In this document: piece by piece, positions 36,937 to 47,304 of the stretch
How positions within the stretch are numbered: position 1 is the first letter of the stretch
Layout of the letters: each line of letters opens with the position of its first letter
DNA from: Methylotuvimicrobium alcaliphilum 20Z
GTDB lineage: Bacteria; Pseudomonadota; Gammaproteobacteria; Methylococcales; Methylomonadaceae
NCBI RefSeq assembly: GCF_000968535.2
Contig: NC_016112.1
Coordinates: forward strand, 1,364,001 to 1,428,000
Reading direction: 5' to 3'
DNA length: 64,000 bases
Position numbers and translations under genes: made by a program
Notes under the pieces: model-generated
Seen by the model: the letters and a program-made list of their open reading frames with translations, nothing else
Databases searched by the model: none
Told to the model about the DNA's origin: nothing

Positions 36937-37917
36937 ATGAACGAATCCGCTCCGGACGAATACGATAGCCCTTGGAAAGAAGCGGTTGAGCGCTACTTTC
37001 CGGAATTCATGGCGTTTTATTTTCCGGACGCCGCGAATCTGATCGATTGGAACCAAGCCTATACGTTTTTGGATCAGGAATTACGCGCGGTCGTTCGAGA
37101 TGCGACGCTTGGGAAACGCTTCGTCGACAAATTGGTCCAAGTGATGTTGCTCGATGGCGTTGAGCAATGGGTCTATATCCATGTCGAAGTGCAGGGCTCC
37201 AAACAAGCGCGTTTTGCCAAGCGCATGTTTACTTATAATTACCGAATTTTCGACCGTTATGATCGACCCGTGGCCAGTCTGGCGGTTTTGGCGGACGAGC
37301 ATCCCGGTTGGAAGCCCGATTGTTTCGGCTATAGCGTGCTAGGTAGCGAGACGTCGATTCGGTTTCCTGTCGCCAAAATTACCGATTATCATGATCGTTT
37401 GGAAGCTTTGTTGACTGAGCATAATCCGTTTGCCATCGTGACTGCGGCCCATATTCTGACCCAGCAAACGCGAGGCGATGATCGTTTTCGCTTTCAGGCC
37501 AAATGGCGTCTGATACGTTTGCTTTATGAGCGGGGTTGGGACAAGCAGCGTGTCATTGATCTATTTCAGGTGATCGATTGGATGATGAGATTGCCGAAAG
37601 AGCTGGAGCGGCAATTGTGGCATAACATTCATGAACTCGAGGAGCATGGCAAAATGCAATATATATCAAGTGTGGAACGTATTGGCTTGGAAAAAGGCTT
37701 GGAAAAAGGCTTGGAAAAGGGCATGGAAAAAGGAAAATTGGAAGCGGAGCAAAACACGCTGCGGCGTCAGATTTCCCGCCGGTTCAAAACCTTACCGGCT
37801 TGGGCGGATGAACGTATTGCACAGGCCGGTCAAAGCGAATTAGAGCAATGGCTGGACAACATTATCGATGCGCCCACGATAGAAGCGGTGTTCGAGACCG
37901 ATAATTCAACGCATTGA
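36937..37917 (+). CDS. Rpn/YhgA-like PD-(D/E)XK nuclease family protein
   Basis: 326 residues from the ATG at 36937; in-frame ATGs at 36865 and 36904 are possible, none with a good ribosome site. N-terminal block YDSPWKEAVERYFPEFMAFY and the nuclease core LDQELRAVV ... WVYIHVEVQGSKQARFAKRM are typical of the Rpn / DUF4351-type family linked to RecA-independent recombination and seen in many paralogues per genome. Near residue 255 lies a low-complexity (G(L/M)EK) repeat, IGLEKGLEKGLEKGMEKGK, from a 12-bp DNA repeat that can vary in number. Confidence 0.8.
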   Translation: MNESAPDEYDSPWKEAVERYFPEFMAFYFPDAANLIDWNQAYTFLDQELRAVVRDATLGKRFVDKLVQVMLLDGVEQWVYIHVEVQGSKQARFAKRMFTYNYRIFDRYDRPVASLAVLADEHPGWKPDCFGYSVLGSETSIRFPVAKITDYHDRLEALLTEHNPFAIVTAAHILTQQTRGDDRFRFQAKWRLIRLLYERGWDKQRVIDLFQVIDWMMRLPKELERQLWHNIHELEEHGKMQYISSVERIGLEKGLEKGLEKGMEKGKLEAEQNTLRRQISRRFKTLPAWADERIAQAGQSELEQWLDNIIDAPTIEAVFETDNSTH

Positions 37918-37973
37918 TTGCCGGATTCCAGTTTGCTTTTGGCCCCCCTCTTTGCTTGGGAATGCAGCTTCAC

Positions 37974-38120
37974 TGCCATTAAGTTAAGGACTTTTCTGTT
38001 CACCCTGGGCCCTTCGGCTGCGCACAGGAGAGCCTTGTCGAAGGGGCAATGGAGAAGTCCGAGTCGATAAGTTAAGCCGTCCATGGTTCGACAGGCTCAC
38101 CACGAACGGCTTAACTTAAC
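37974..38120. repeat. dispersed repeat family K, copy
   Basis: TGCCATTAAGTTAAGGAC ... GAGAGCCTTGTCGAAG ... GTTCGACAGGCTCACCACGA, ending in GGCTTAACTTAA. Related to 27322-27420 and to the short unit at 38286-38331. Non-coding. Confidence 0.65.
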
Positions 38121-38171
38121 CTGATTTGCAAGTTTCTTCAGCTAAAGCCCAAAAACCAGCATATCCCTAGC

Positions 38172-38284
38172 AAGACGGGGTTTGCAACCCCGTCCTAAAC
38201 GTTTTGACTTTGGCCGAAGTTAGCCGAAATGTTTAGGGCAAACCGAAACGTTGGGGACGGGTTAAATAACCCGTCCCGCAGAAG
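38172..38284. repeat. dispersed repeat family G, copy G1
   Basis: About 113 bp. AGACGGGGTTTGCAACCCCGTC hairpin at one end, GACGGGTTAAATAACCCGTC hairpin at the other, joined by TTTGACTTTGGCCGAAG. Near-identical to 43455-43569 and 54804-54919. Confidence 0.85.
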
Positions 38285-38285
38285 A

Positions 38286-38331
38286 AGCCGTCTATGGTTC
38301 GACAGGCTCACCACGAACGGCTTAACTTAAC
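38286..38331. repeat. short family K unit
   Basis: GCCGTCTATGGTTCGACAGG ... ACGAACGGCTTAACTTAA, repeating the right end of 37974-38120. Confidence 0.6.
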
Positions 38332-38351
38332 AGCATTGGAATGCAGCCTAG

Positions 38352-38389
38352 GTAGGTCGGGTTACGGCTCGCGCCTAACCCGACCTACG
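38352..38389. repeat. single REP-like unit
   Basis: GTAGGTCGGGTTACGGCTCG ... CTAACCCGACCTAC; one unit of the RAYT-linked family, 87 bp upstream of the Uma2 gene. Confidence 0.85.
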
Positions 38390-38475
38390 CTGCTTGGGAA
38401 CGCAGTGCGGGAAGTTCCAGCTTCCCGAAGCCAATAGACTATTTAATCGTTTCGTTAAAGATAAATAGGTGTGAA

Positions 38476-39036
38476 ATGGGTTCGCCTCAATTGAAACCAG
38501 CGACTTATCAGGATTTGTGCGCGGTGCCGGGAAACATGGTTGCGGAAATCATTGGCGGCGCTTTGTATAGCCAACCGCGTCCTTCTCCGCGCCATGCTCG
38601 GGCTTCGTCTATTTTGGGTGGAAAACTTACAGGGCCTTATGACGAAGGAATGGATGGGCCGGGCGGTTGGTGGATTCTCGATGAGCCCGAATGTCATTTG
38701 GGTTTCGATATTTTGGTTCCTGACTTGGCCGGCTGGCGGCGCGAACGATTACCGAAATTGCCGGAGGGCGCTTTTTTCGATTTAGCGCCGGATTGGGTTT
38801 GCGAGGTGCTTTCGCCCGGTACGGCGAGGATCGATCGCGTCGAAAAAATGCCGATTTATGCGCGGGAGGGTGTTTGCCATATTTGGTTGATCGATCCGGT
38901 GTTGCGTACGCTGGAGGTTTTTGAAAACACGCCAGCCGGCTGGTTATTGCTAGGCGTATTCGAGAATGACGATGCGATTTCGATCGCGCCGTTCGATGCA
39001 ATTACATTTGACTTGAGTGTTCTGTGGGTTGACTGA
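38476..39036 (+). CDS. Uma2-family (DUF820) restriction-endonuclease-fold protein, copy 1
   Basis: 186 residues; AGGTGTGA precedes the ATG. Core motifs of the Uma2 PD-(D/E)XK fold: HLGFDILVPDLAGWRRERLP (catalytic Asp), PDWVCEVLSPGTARIDRVEK (E-x-L-S) and HIWLIDPVLRTLEVFE. Function unknown; the family is abundant in cyanobacteria and other genomes rich in mobile DNA. A distantly related copy is at 42467. Confidence 0.88.
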   Translation: MGSPQLKPATYQDLCAVPGNMVAEIIGGALYSQPRPSPRHARASSILGGKLTGPYDEGMDGPGGWWILDEPECHLGFDILVPDLAGWRRERLPKLPEGAFFDLAPDWVCEVLSPGTARIDRVEKMPIYAREGVCHIWLIDPVLRTLEVFENTPAGWLLLGVFENDDAISIAPFDAITFDLSVLWVD

Positions 39037-39095
39037 GAAATAGCTGATAAGTAATTACTCCCTTGATAGTCAAAAAATGGCTAACTTTATGAATG

Positions 39096-39193
39096 TATGG
39101 GGTGTGGCTAGCGAGGATGTCGGCAGCAGGGAAAGCTGCCGTCAAGCCCCCATGGAAGGGTTTACGGCGGTCCTCGATAGACACATCCCATAC
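39096..39193. mobile_element. family D palindromic element, copy D2
   Basis: 98 bp. Ends GTATGGGGTGTGGCTAGCGA and, on the other strand, GTATGGGATGTGTCTATCGA. Interior (other strand) CCGCCGTAAACCCTTCCATG matches the core of families A and C, then a GGCAGC/GCTGCC hairpin. It lacks the 52-bp module found in D1. Confidence 0.75.
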
Positions 39194-39439
39194 CTTTTAT
39201 TCTTAGACGGTTTTTCGATCAAAAGGGAGTACGTAGTTGGCAAGGTCGTTCAGTCAAGTTGCACACATCATTGAAACGCGTCATCCCGGCAGTCCCTGTC
39301 GTAATGACGGGCTGTAACAAATATCTATGATTTTTAGCAGGGCGAACTCGACAATTACGTTAAAGGTATGGCTCTCACGAGCTTTATTGTTTCTAGGTGA
39401 TTCACCCAAGAAGTTGTTTTAACAATGTGTTCTGGCTAA

Positions 39440-39599
39440 TATACCCCTCGTATATCAAAATTCGGCACCGGGGTGCCCGTCAAAGGACGCCGTGAATACG
39501 TCCCTGTAGGCTCTATGCCAGTTCCATGCTGGCAAAGCCTTTGCCGAGCACCCCGGCGCCTTCTCAGGCACTGCCGAAATTTGAAGTACGAAAGGTATA
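39440..39599 (+). mobile_element. family A 160-bp element, copy A4
   Basis: Intact 160 bp, TATACCCCTCGTATATCAAA to TTTGAAGTACGAAAGGTATA. It ends 39 bp upstream of the coiled-coil gene and may supply leader sequence. The rest of 39037-39438 outside D2 shows nothing recognisable. Confidence 0.88.
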
Positions 39600-39638
39600 T
39601 AACGGCTATTACTTACTGTTTTTTATGGAGCCATTAAG

Positions 39639-40082
39639 ATGGCACTCGCCCAAGAAGATTTAATACAAATACAAAAGCTCATTGATCAAAGTATTGCGGC
39701 GCGTCCGGAAGTGGTTAATGCGAATGTACGTTATGAGCTTGAGCTTCGTGAGCGTATCGTTCGTGTCGAGGAGGAGCTTAAACATCAGCGAGAGTTGATG
39801 ATGCAAGGTTTTGAGATGACTCAAAAGCGTTTCGAGCAAGTCGATAAACGTTTTGAAGAAATGCGTTCCGATATGAATAATCGTTTTGAACAAGTCGATA
39901 AGCGTTTTGAGCAAGTTGATAAGCGTTTTGAACAAGTCGATAAGCGCTTTGAGGAGGTCGATAAGCGTTTTGAACAAATGGATAAGCATTTAACCGCTAT
40001 TACCCGACGCATGGATCGGTTTATGTTTTGGTCGTTAGGTTTAACCGTGTCCGCCGTTATCGCTATCGTTAAATTGACTTAG
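39639..40082 (+). CDS. coiled-coil protein with tandem heptads and a C-terminal membrane anchor
   Basis: 147 residues. From about residue 64 to 115 it is built of near-perfect seven-residue units RFEQVDK (variants RFEEMRS, RFEEVDK, RFEQMDK), encoded by 21-bp tandem repeats (about 39829-39985). A single C-terminal membrane segment (FMFWSLGLTVSAVIAIVKL) ends the protein, so the coiled coil is in the cytoplasm or periplasm as a tail-anchored rod. Resembles DUF1640-like/heptad families; function unknown. Repeat number is likely variable. Confidence 0.8.
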   Translation: MALAQEDLIQIQKLIDQSIAARPEVVNANVRYELELRERIVRVEEELKHQRELMMQGFEMTQKRFEQVDKRFEEMRSDMNNRFEQVDKRFEQVDKRFEQVDKRFEEVDKRFEQMDKHLTAITRRMDRFMFWSLGLTVSAVIAIVKLT

Positions 40083-40185
40083 GTGGTAGCGAAAGCGCTA
40101 TTGGATGAATAATATTTCACACCCAGTTTAAGATAAACAATGCATCAACTTCAGAAGGAAATCTTGTGGGACGTTCGCCCGGAGT

Positions 40186-40404
40186 CTAAGCGGCTGACGA
40201 ATCGGATGGTTCTGTGCGAGGGGCTTTCTGCGGTTTTCTCATTTGGCTAGGCGTTTCGCCGTTAATCATAATTAGTATCGGAACGAATAAAAGCAGAATA
40301 ATCGCCGTCGTATAAAAGCCTTTGTTTATGATCCCCGCCAGCCAAAGACAGCCGAGGCTTCCCCAGACCATGCGAATTGGTCCGGGTAGTTTGATTTCGG
40401 GCAT
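40186..40404 (-). CDS. small membrane protein of unknown function
   Basis: 72 residues. Two hydrophobic segments (about 12-25 and 30-47) and a basic, Pro-rich tail. It starts 14 bp after the dapE stop on the same strand, so it is the tail of the dapE transcript. Not recognised. Confidence 0.65.
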   Translation of the reverse strand: MPEIKLPGPIRMVWGSLGCLWLAGIINKGFYTTAIILLLFVPILIMINGETPSQMRKPQKAPRTEPSDSSAA

Positions 40405-40418
40405 GCTACCCTCCGAGT

Positions 40419-41669
<1,251 letters not shown>

Positions 41670-41699
41670 CTAGAGCTTGCGAATTTGATTCCTATGTAG

Positions 41700-41785
41700 G
41701 ACCTATGCAGGACGGGGTTTGCAACCCCGTCCTGAACGTTTCGACCATGCCCAAAGCAAACCAAAACGTTCGAGGCGAGTTGAAA
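41700..41785. repeat. family G-related repeat (degenerate)
   Basis: GCAGGACGGGGTTTGCAACC hairpin, then CCAAAGCAAACCAAAACGTT. A shortened relative of the repeats at 38172, 43455 and 54804, between dapE and the ArsC-family gene. Confidence 0.6.
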
Positions 41786-41789
41786 AGGG

Positions 41790-42137
41790 TCAGCGGTCAA
41801 ATTCGGCTTGATAGTGTTCAGCCTTGAAGCCGACGATTAATTTATCTTCGGTATCGAAAACCGGGCGTTTGATCAGTGTCGGCGTTTCGAGCATCAATTG
41901 TAAGGCCTTGTTTTCGTCCAGGTCCGCTTTTTGCGCCTCGTCGAGTTGGCGCCAGCTGGTGCTGCGCTGGTTGAGCAAGGTTTGCCAGTCGCTTCGAGCC
42001 AAAAAGTCTTTCAGTAATTCGGTCGTCAGGCCGTCTTCGCGATAATCGTGAAAGCGGTAATCGATGCCGTTTTGATCGAGCCACTTTCGGGCTTTCTTGA
42101 TCGTGTCGCAGTTTTTGATTCCGTAAAGTGTAGGCAT
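41790..42137 (-). CDS. ArsC-family reductase (YffB/Spx-like)
   Basis: 115 residues, thioredoxin-like fold. MPTLYGIKNCDTIKKARKWL has a single active-site Cys (Cys10) with the CxxxxK pattern of the YffB subgroup; TPTLIKRPVF is the conserved cis-Pro and Arg block. Probably a glutathione-dependent reductase of unknown substrate rather than arsenate reductase. In E. coli yffB is the gene next to dapE, and the same order is kept here. Confidence 0.88.
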   Translation of the reverse strand: MPTLYGIKNCDTIKKARKWLDQNGIDYRFHDYREDGLTTELLKDFLARSDWQTLLNQRSTSWRQLDEAQKADLDENKALQLMLETPTLIKRPVFDTEDKLIVGFKAEHYQAEFDR

Positions 42138-42146
42138 AGGTCGGGT

Positions 42147-42389
42147 TTATAATTCGCTATATAGCAGTTCATCTAGGCTAGGTAGGGTTTTATCCGCTTT
42201 AAGGCGGTTTTTATATAGCTCGATAAACTCCATTAAGGCTTGCTCGAGATCGGCGAGCGTTTCTTCTTCGTATTCTTTTTCGTCTACCGGCAGTTCCGGC
42301 GAATCGAGATAATCTTTTTGTATGGCAATTTCGCTGTTGATCGAAAGCATTGCGTAGATGACGGCATCGTTGGATAAATTTTCTGTCAT
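42147..42389 (-). CDS. small acidic protein of unknown function
   Basis: 80 residues, helical and acidic (PVDEKEYEEETLADLEQALM). It ends 9 bp before the yffB-type gene and is on the same strand. No motif recognised. Good open frame with no competing gene. Confidence 0.6.
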   Translation of the reverse strand: MTENLSNDAVIYAMLSINSEIAIQKDYLDSPELPVDEKEYEEETLADLEQALMEFIELYKNRLKADKTLPSLDELLYSEL

Positions 42390-42466
42390 GGTCGAGGTGT
42401 GGTTGGTTAAGAGTTAAAAAGCTTTTAGGGCACGCATCGCGTACCTTGTTCGGGGAGCGTTAAGAA

Positions 42467-43045
42467 TCAACGTTCAGCAAAATACTTGATTATGTCGGCA
42501 TTGTCGACTTGATAATAAATGTCCTCAACCGAAGCCGATACGTCTAGCGAAGCAAAGTAGACGTCATCGCCTAGGTAGTAATAAGTCGACTGCCAGTGAT
42601 CTTTTCTTCTGAAAACCTCGATTTCGCAACGTTCCTGTTCGATGATCGCATATTCTTCCAAGCTAGGAATATTCTGATAAGTTAAACGTTTATGAGTTTT
42701 ATCGAATTTCCGGGTGCTTTCGGATAAAACCTCGATAATCAAGATCGGTGCACTTTTGTAGTATTCATGTTCGCTGTCTTCTTCGCAAACGACCACGACA
42801 TCCGGGTAAAAAAAATCGCCGCCGGCTTTGACTTTCATATCCGACATGAAGGTTTTACAAGACGAGCCTTTTAGTCGGTTTTTCAATTCGGAAAAAACGT
42901 TGCCCGACACTAGATTGTGGTTTTCATTCGCGCCGGCCATCGCATAGGCTTCACCATTGATCAATTCATGTCTAGTCTCGGCTTCTTGTTCGCCTTGGAG
43001 ATACTCTTCCTCGCTTATGAAATGTTCGGCTCGTTTTAAGCTCAT
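42467..43045 (-). CDS. Uma2-family (DUF820) restriction-endonuclease-fold protein, copy 2
   Basis: 192 residues. ISEEEYLQGEQEAETRHELI and INGEAYAMAGANENHN are the family start; catalytic core FYPDVVVVCEEDSEHEY and LIIEVLSESTRKFDKTHKRL. Only distantly similar to the copy at 38476, so not a recent local duplication. It interrupts the dapC-dapD to dapE stretch. Confidence 0.9.
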   Translation of the reverse strand: MSLKRAEHFISEEEYLQGEQEAETRHELINGEAYAMAGANENHNLVSGNVFSELKNRLKGSSCKTFMSDMKVKAGGDFFYPDVVVVCEEDSEHEYYKSAPILIIEVLSESTRKFDKTHKRLTYQNIPSLEEYAIIEQERCEIEVFRRKDHWQSTYYYLGDDVYFASLDVSASVEDIYYQVDNADIIKYFAER

Positions 43046-43158
43046 CAGTGATTTACCGTTTTAATCGCAGTCATTCAAGAAGCGGGTATTTTCTTGGGGC
43101 GGATTTTTGGTTCCCACGGTCCTGATACTGTGAAAGTATTCAAAATCACGAAATAACT

Positions 43159-43355
43159 ATGAACCTAAAAATAGCATTTGAGTGCCTCAAGCTACCGTTC
43201 GCCCTGAGCCCTTCGGCTTACGCTCAGGAGAGCCCTGTCGAAGGGTGAGGGTGGTTTGAGGCTTCACCAAGTCGGTGAGAGTGTTGTAGACCCTTTATGC
43301 TTCGACTTGGCTCAGCACGAACGGTCTACAACACATGTCAACTGCTCTTTTTAGG
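43159..43355. repeat. dispersed repeat family H, copy 2
   Basis: Collinear with 2691-2883 in the same orientation, from ATGAACCTAAAAA to ACACATG. Better preserved palindromes here (CTCAAGCTACC; GGTAGACC-type ends). Confidence 0.75.
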
Positions 43356-43454
43356 ATGAAGGGCATGAAGTCACATGATGAATTAGGCTGTAGATCTTAT
43401 AGTCTTTTTCTTCATTACCTTCATGTTCTTCATGGTGAATAATCTTTTACCCTA

Positions 43455-43569
43455 GCAGGACGGGGTTTGCAACCCCGTCCTAAACGTTTTGACTTTGGCC
43501 GAAGTCAGCCGAAATGTTTAGGGCAAACCGAAACGTTGGGGACGGGTTAAATAACCCGTCCCGCAGAAG
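43455..43569. repeat. dispersed repeat family G, copy G2
   Basis: Same structure and near-identical sequence to 38172-38284: GACGGGGTTTGCAACCCCGTC and GACGGGTTAAATAACCCGTC hairpins. Followed by a short palindrome shared with 54950 (CAGCAAGCTGAAGCATCTTG). The 736-bp gap 43046-43781 is filled by H2, G2 and small direct repeats of CATTACCTTCATG. Confidence 0.85.
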
Positions 43570-43781
43570 TGGCTACGGCTGGCCACTGCTCGGACAATTG
43601 GCCTCAGCAAGCTGAAGCATCTTGCTAATCAGGTGATGAATTAGGCTGTAGATCTTGTAGTCTTTTTCTTCATTACCTTCATTACCTTCATGTTCTTCAT
43701 GGTGAATAATTTTTTATCTTGTATCCGCCAATACTTTCGCAGCCTTTGGGGCGTGGGAATGCGTATCGGGCAAAATGCGAA

Positions 43782-44600
43782 TCAATCGCGCAGTAATTCG
43801 TTAATGCCGGTTTTGCTGCGGGTTTTTTCGTCGACTTGCTTGATAATCACCGCGCAGTATAGGCTGTATTTGCCGTCCGAGGAAGGTAAGTTGCCGGGAA
43901 CGACGACCGATCCAGCAGGTACGCGACCGTAGGTGATCTCGCCGGTCATGCGGTTGTAGATCTTGGTGCTTTGGCCGATGTAAACGCCCATCGAAATGAC
44001 CGAGCCTTCTTCGACGACCACGCCTTCAACGATTTCCGAACGCGCTCCGATGAAGCAGTTGTCTTCGATGATGGTCGGTCCCGCTTGCAAAGGTTCAAGT
44101 ACGCCGCCGATGCCGACGCCGCCTGATAAATGTACGTTTTTACCGATTTGCGCGCACGATCCAACCGTGACCCAGGTATCGACCATCGTGCCGCTGTCGA
44201 CATAAGCGCCGATGTTGACGTAAGAGGGCATCAATACCGCTCCGGGCGCGATGTAGGAGCCGTGGCGAGCATTCGCGTTCGGCACGACGCGTACTCCGGC
44301 TTTGGCAAAATCGTCCGGCGTATAAGACGCAAATTTGGTTTCGACCTTGTCGTAATAACGGTTGACGCCGCCGTCCATGACGCGGTTCTCATTGACGCGG
44401 AACGACAATAACACCGCTTTTTTGAGCCATTGGTTAACGACCCATTCGCCGTCGATTTTTTCGGCGACGCGGGCTTTGCCGCTGTCGAGCAGATTAATGA
44501 CTTCTTTTATCGTCTCGCGCAGTTCCGGATAGACGTTTGTCGGTGTGATGTCGGCGCGGTTTTCAAAGGCGGCATTAATGATGTTTTCTAGTTCAGACAT
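43782..44600 (-). CDS. dapD: 2,3,4,5-tetrahydropyridine-2,6-dicarboxylate N-succinyltransferase
   Basis: 272 residues from the ATG at 44600 ([19 protein letters not shown]). Left-handed beta-helix acyltransferase with hexapeptide repeats through the middle ([40 protein letters not shown]). Adds succinyl from succinyl-CoA in the DAP pathway. Its start is 13 bp after the dapC stop, so dapC and dapD are one transcript. Confidence 0.96.
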   Translation of the reverse strand: MSELENIINAAFENRADITPTNVYPELRETIKEVINLLDSGKARVAEKIDGEWVVNQWLKKAVLLSFRVNENRVMDGGVNRYYDKVETKFASYTPDDFAKAGVRVVPNANARHGSYIAPGAVLMPSYVNIGAYVDSGTMVDTWVTVGSCAQIGKNVHLSGGVGIGGVLEPLQAGPTIIEDNCFIGARSEIVEGVVVEEGSVISMGVYIGQSTKIYNRMTGEITYGRVPAGSVVVPGNLPSSDGKYSLYCAVIIKQVDEKTRSKTGINELLRD

Positions 44601-44613
44601 GATTTTCCATTTG

Positions 44614-45810
44614 TTATAACGTGTGAATGAAATTTTTAATGCGCCTTGCAGCATCGATACATTCGTAGATCGGTGCTACTAAGGCGATCCTGACGTGATT
44701 CCGGCCGGGGTCGGACTCATTGAACGGTCGGGATAAATAACTGCCCGGCAAGACTGTTACATTTTCGGATGCAAACAGCTGTTGTGCAAATTGAATTTCC
44801 GATACCGGCGTTTTTAGCCAGATATAGAAACTTGCCGGAGGGATGGTAACGGCAGTGGCTTCGGATAATATATCTTTGAATGCACTGAATTTTTCCCGGT
44901 ATAACTGGCGATTGTCGACGACATGGGCTTCATCGCGCCAGGCTGCTATGCTGGCATGTTGCGTCGGTACCGGCATCGCACAGCCGTGATAGGTGCGGTA
45001 TTGAAAATAACGCTGCAGTATTTCTGCGTCTCCGGCAACAAAGCCCGATCGCAAACCCGGCGCATTCGAGCGCTTCGATAGGCTGTGAAAAATCACGCAA
45101 CGCTTAAACTCGGTGTTGCCGATCGCAACGGCCGCCTCCAAAAGTCCGGTTGGCGGGTTATTTTCGTCGGCATAAATTTCGCTGTAGCATTCGTCCGACG
45201 CAATTACGAAATCGTATCGCTCTGCCAATTCGATCAAATATTCCAGCTGCGTTTGGGGGATGACCGCACCGGTCGGATTGCCCGGCGAGCAAATATACAA
45301 TAATTGGCAACGCCGCCAAACCGATTCGGGAACAGTGTCGAAGTTGGGTATGTAAGCGTTTTCCTCGGTCGTATTCAGGAAATAAGGCTGTGCTCCGGCC
45401 AGTAAAGCCGCACCTTCGTAAATTTGGTAAAACGGATTCGGCATCAAGACCAACGGTTTTTCGCTCGGTTCGACGAGGCATTGCGCGAACGAAAACAAGG
45501 CTTCGCGGGTTCCGTTAACCGGCAGAATTTGTGTTTCGGGATCGAGTAAATCGGCCGATATTTGAAAGCGCCTCGCGATCCATTCGGACATCGATTGCCG
45601 AAGTTCCGGCAATCCGCGCGTCGATGGATAAGCCGATAGACCATGCATGTGCGTGATGAGCGCTTCTTGAATGATGTGCGGCGTAATGTGTTTGGGTTCG
45701 CCTATCGATAGAGCGATGTGGGCTTTGTCGGCAGGCGGAACGATGCCCTGTTTGAGCCGAGCTAGCTTTTCGAACGGGTAAGGCTGTAGATGGTTTAAAT
45801 TTGGATTCAT
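44614..45810 (-). CDS. dapC: succinyldiaminopimelate transaminase
   Basis: 398 residues. Fold-type I PLP enzyme; the PLP lysine is in [17 protein letters not shown]. The N-terminal [17 protein letters not shown] and [10 protein letters not shown] blocks are typical of DapC of beta/gammaproteobacteria. Provides the aminotransferase step between DapD and DapE. Its start overlaps the stop of the M48 protease gene by 1 bp. Confidence 0.92.
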   Translation of the reverse strand: MNPNLNHLQPYPFEKLARLKQGIVPPADKAHIALSIGEPKHITPHIIQEALITHMHGLSAYPSTRGLPELRQSMSEWIARRFQISADLLDPETQILPVNGTREALFSFAQCLVEPSEKPLVLMPNPFYQIYEGAALLAGAQPYFLNTTEENAYIPNFDTVPESVWRRCQLLYICSPGNPTGAVIPQTQLEYLIELAERYDFVIASDECYSEIYADENNPPTGLLEAAVAIGNTEFKRCVIFHSLSKRSNAPGLRSGFVAGDAEILQRYFQYRTYHGCAMPVPTQHASIAAWRDEAHVVDNRQLYREKFSAFKDILSEATAVTIPPASFYIWLKTPVSEIQFAQQLFASENVTVLPGSYLSRPFNESDPGRNHVRIALVAPIYECIDAARRIKNFIHTL

Positions 45811-46595
45811 TATTTACTGCAACGAGGTTGTTTGCCTTGAGCGACTGCTTGTTTTTGAATTTCTAATGCTCTTGGTATGGCATTTTGCAGTTCTTGAATT
45901 CGAGTGGCATGAGCTGGATGTGTAGACATGAATTCCGGCGGTTGTTGACCGTCGCCGGCTCTCGCCATCTTTTGCCACAGTGTAACGCTTTGGCGGGGGT
46001 CGAAACCGGCCTTGGCCATCAAGTCGAGGCCGATTTTATCGGCTTCGTTTTCATGCAGTCGGCTGTAGGGCAACAGCACGCCGTATTGAGCGCCGACACC
46101 GAGCAGTCCGAGAGCCGTTTGGCCCATTGCGGTTTGCGGTGCGCTGACGGCTTGAATCAAGGCCATGCCTGAGCTGACTGCCATTTGCTGCGAGACGCGT
46201 TCGTTGCTGTGTCTTGCCAATACATGGCCGATTTCATGACCGATGATAGATGCTAATTGGTCTTGATTGTCGACGAATTTGACCATGCCTGAATGCACGC
46301 CGATTTTATTGCCGGGCAAGGCGAAGGCGTTCAAGCTGTTGTCTTCGAATACGACGACTTCCCATTTGCCTCCGACTTCCCGGATGATCGCATCGGATAC
46401 GCAATTTACAAACTGGACATGCCGTTGGTTGGTGCTGACCGGATTTTCTCTTTTTAAGCTGTCGAAAGCCTGAAGTCCCATTTGATTGAGTTGGGTATCG
46501 GGCATGAATGCGAATTGCGTTCTGCCTGTCGGGCTGGTGGCGCAGGCGCTCAATAACAGGGTGACGCTAAGTGCCAGTGAGATTTTATTAAACAT
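45810..46595 (-). CDS. M48-family metalloprotease lipoprotein
   Basis: 261 residues. Lipobox LLSACA (Cys18). Zinc site GHEIGHVLARH (His120, Glu121, His124) and the third ligand in HENEADKIG. Similar to LoiP/YcaL/BepA-like envelope proteases that police outer-membrane assembly. Directly followed by dapC with a 1-bp overlap. Confidence 0.92.
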   Translation of the reverse strand: MFNKISLALSVTLLLSACATSPTGRTQFAFMPDTQLNQMGLQAFDSLKRENPVSTNQRHVQFVNCVSDAIIREVGGKWEVVVFEDNSLNAFALPGNKIGVHSGMVKFVDNQDQLASIIGHEIGHVLARHSNERVSQQMAVSSGMALIQAVSAPQTAMGQTALGLLGVGAQYGVLLPYSRLHENEADKIGLDLMAKAGFDPRQSVTLWQKMARAGDGQQPPEFMSTHPAHATRIQELQNAIPRALEIQKQAVAQGKQPRCSK

Positions 46596-46750
46596 AATGC
46601 GGTACCCTTTGCCGAATTGAAGACGTTAGGTTGATCAGGAATACTTATGCGATTATCGGCGAGAACATACTCTAATCAGACAAGTCAAATTTCGGTGCCT
46701 GCATACGCTAAAACCAGCAATTCCTAGTTTGAGCAGTTTCGCCGATTTTA

Positions 46751-46900
46751 GGGTGTGGGGTATGCCTGTCGAGGAACGCCGTAAACCCATCCATGGGGGC
46801 TTGGCGGCAGCTAAGCGCCAAGGATGGCGTGAATGCAGATTTTGCAGGAGCAAAAATCTGCCCCTGCTGCCGATATCCTCGCCAAGCATACCCCACACCC
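46751..46900. mobile_element. family D palindromic element, copy D1, with 52-bp internal module
   Basis: Perfect-looking ends GGGTGTGGGGTATGC and GCATACCCCACACCC. Interior GAACGCCGTAAACCCATCCA is the shared core. The stem GGCGGCAGC / GCTGCCG is interrupted by a palindromic module (46835-46861, GCAGATTTT...AAAAATCTGC) that is also in C2. D1 is 52 bp longer than D2, the size of this module. The following 400 bp up to fhcB probably hold its promoter; no clear consensus was picked. Confidence 0.8.
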
Positions 46901-47304
46901 TTTTTGATCGCCAAATTGGGAATTGCTGCGCTAAAACCGAAAATTGAAGGGCGATGGGTTTATACTGTGAGATCGCCGTAATCTGCAATGAATATTCGTA
47001 ATTTCGATCGATATTTTAACGTAACTCGATATTGAAGGTTCGAAAAAGTATTCAAGAAGATTTTAAACGGATAATGGTGAGGTCATGTCGTGCTTTCAAA
47101 GTTGATTGATTTTTCGGGCTCTTAATCTAATGGTTGTCTGTATAGGATGAATGAAAAATTCTAAGCAGGAAATGCCGGGTGAAACGGGACAGGGCCGTTA
47201 TTTCGGGTTAAAATGCTTGCTATTGCTGTAGTGTCGGTTCGCGCTAATCGTTTAATCGGCATGGCTAAATCTAAATCAATCAAAGATATAAAGAGGAAAC
47301 GCGC

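Noticed and set aside
47160-47220. 19-codon open frame upstream of fhcB (MPGETGQGRYFG...)
   Set aside because: No ribosome site and no attenuator structure seen.
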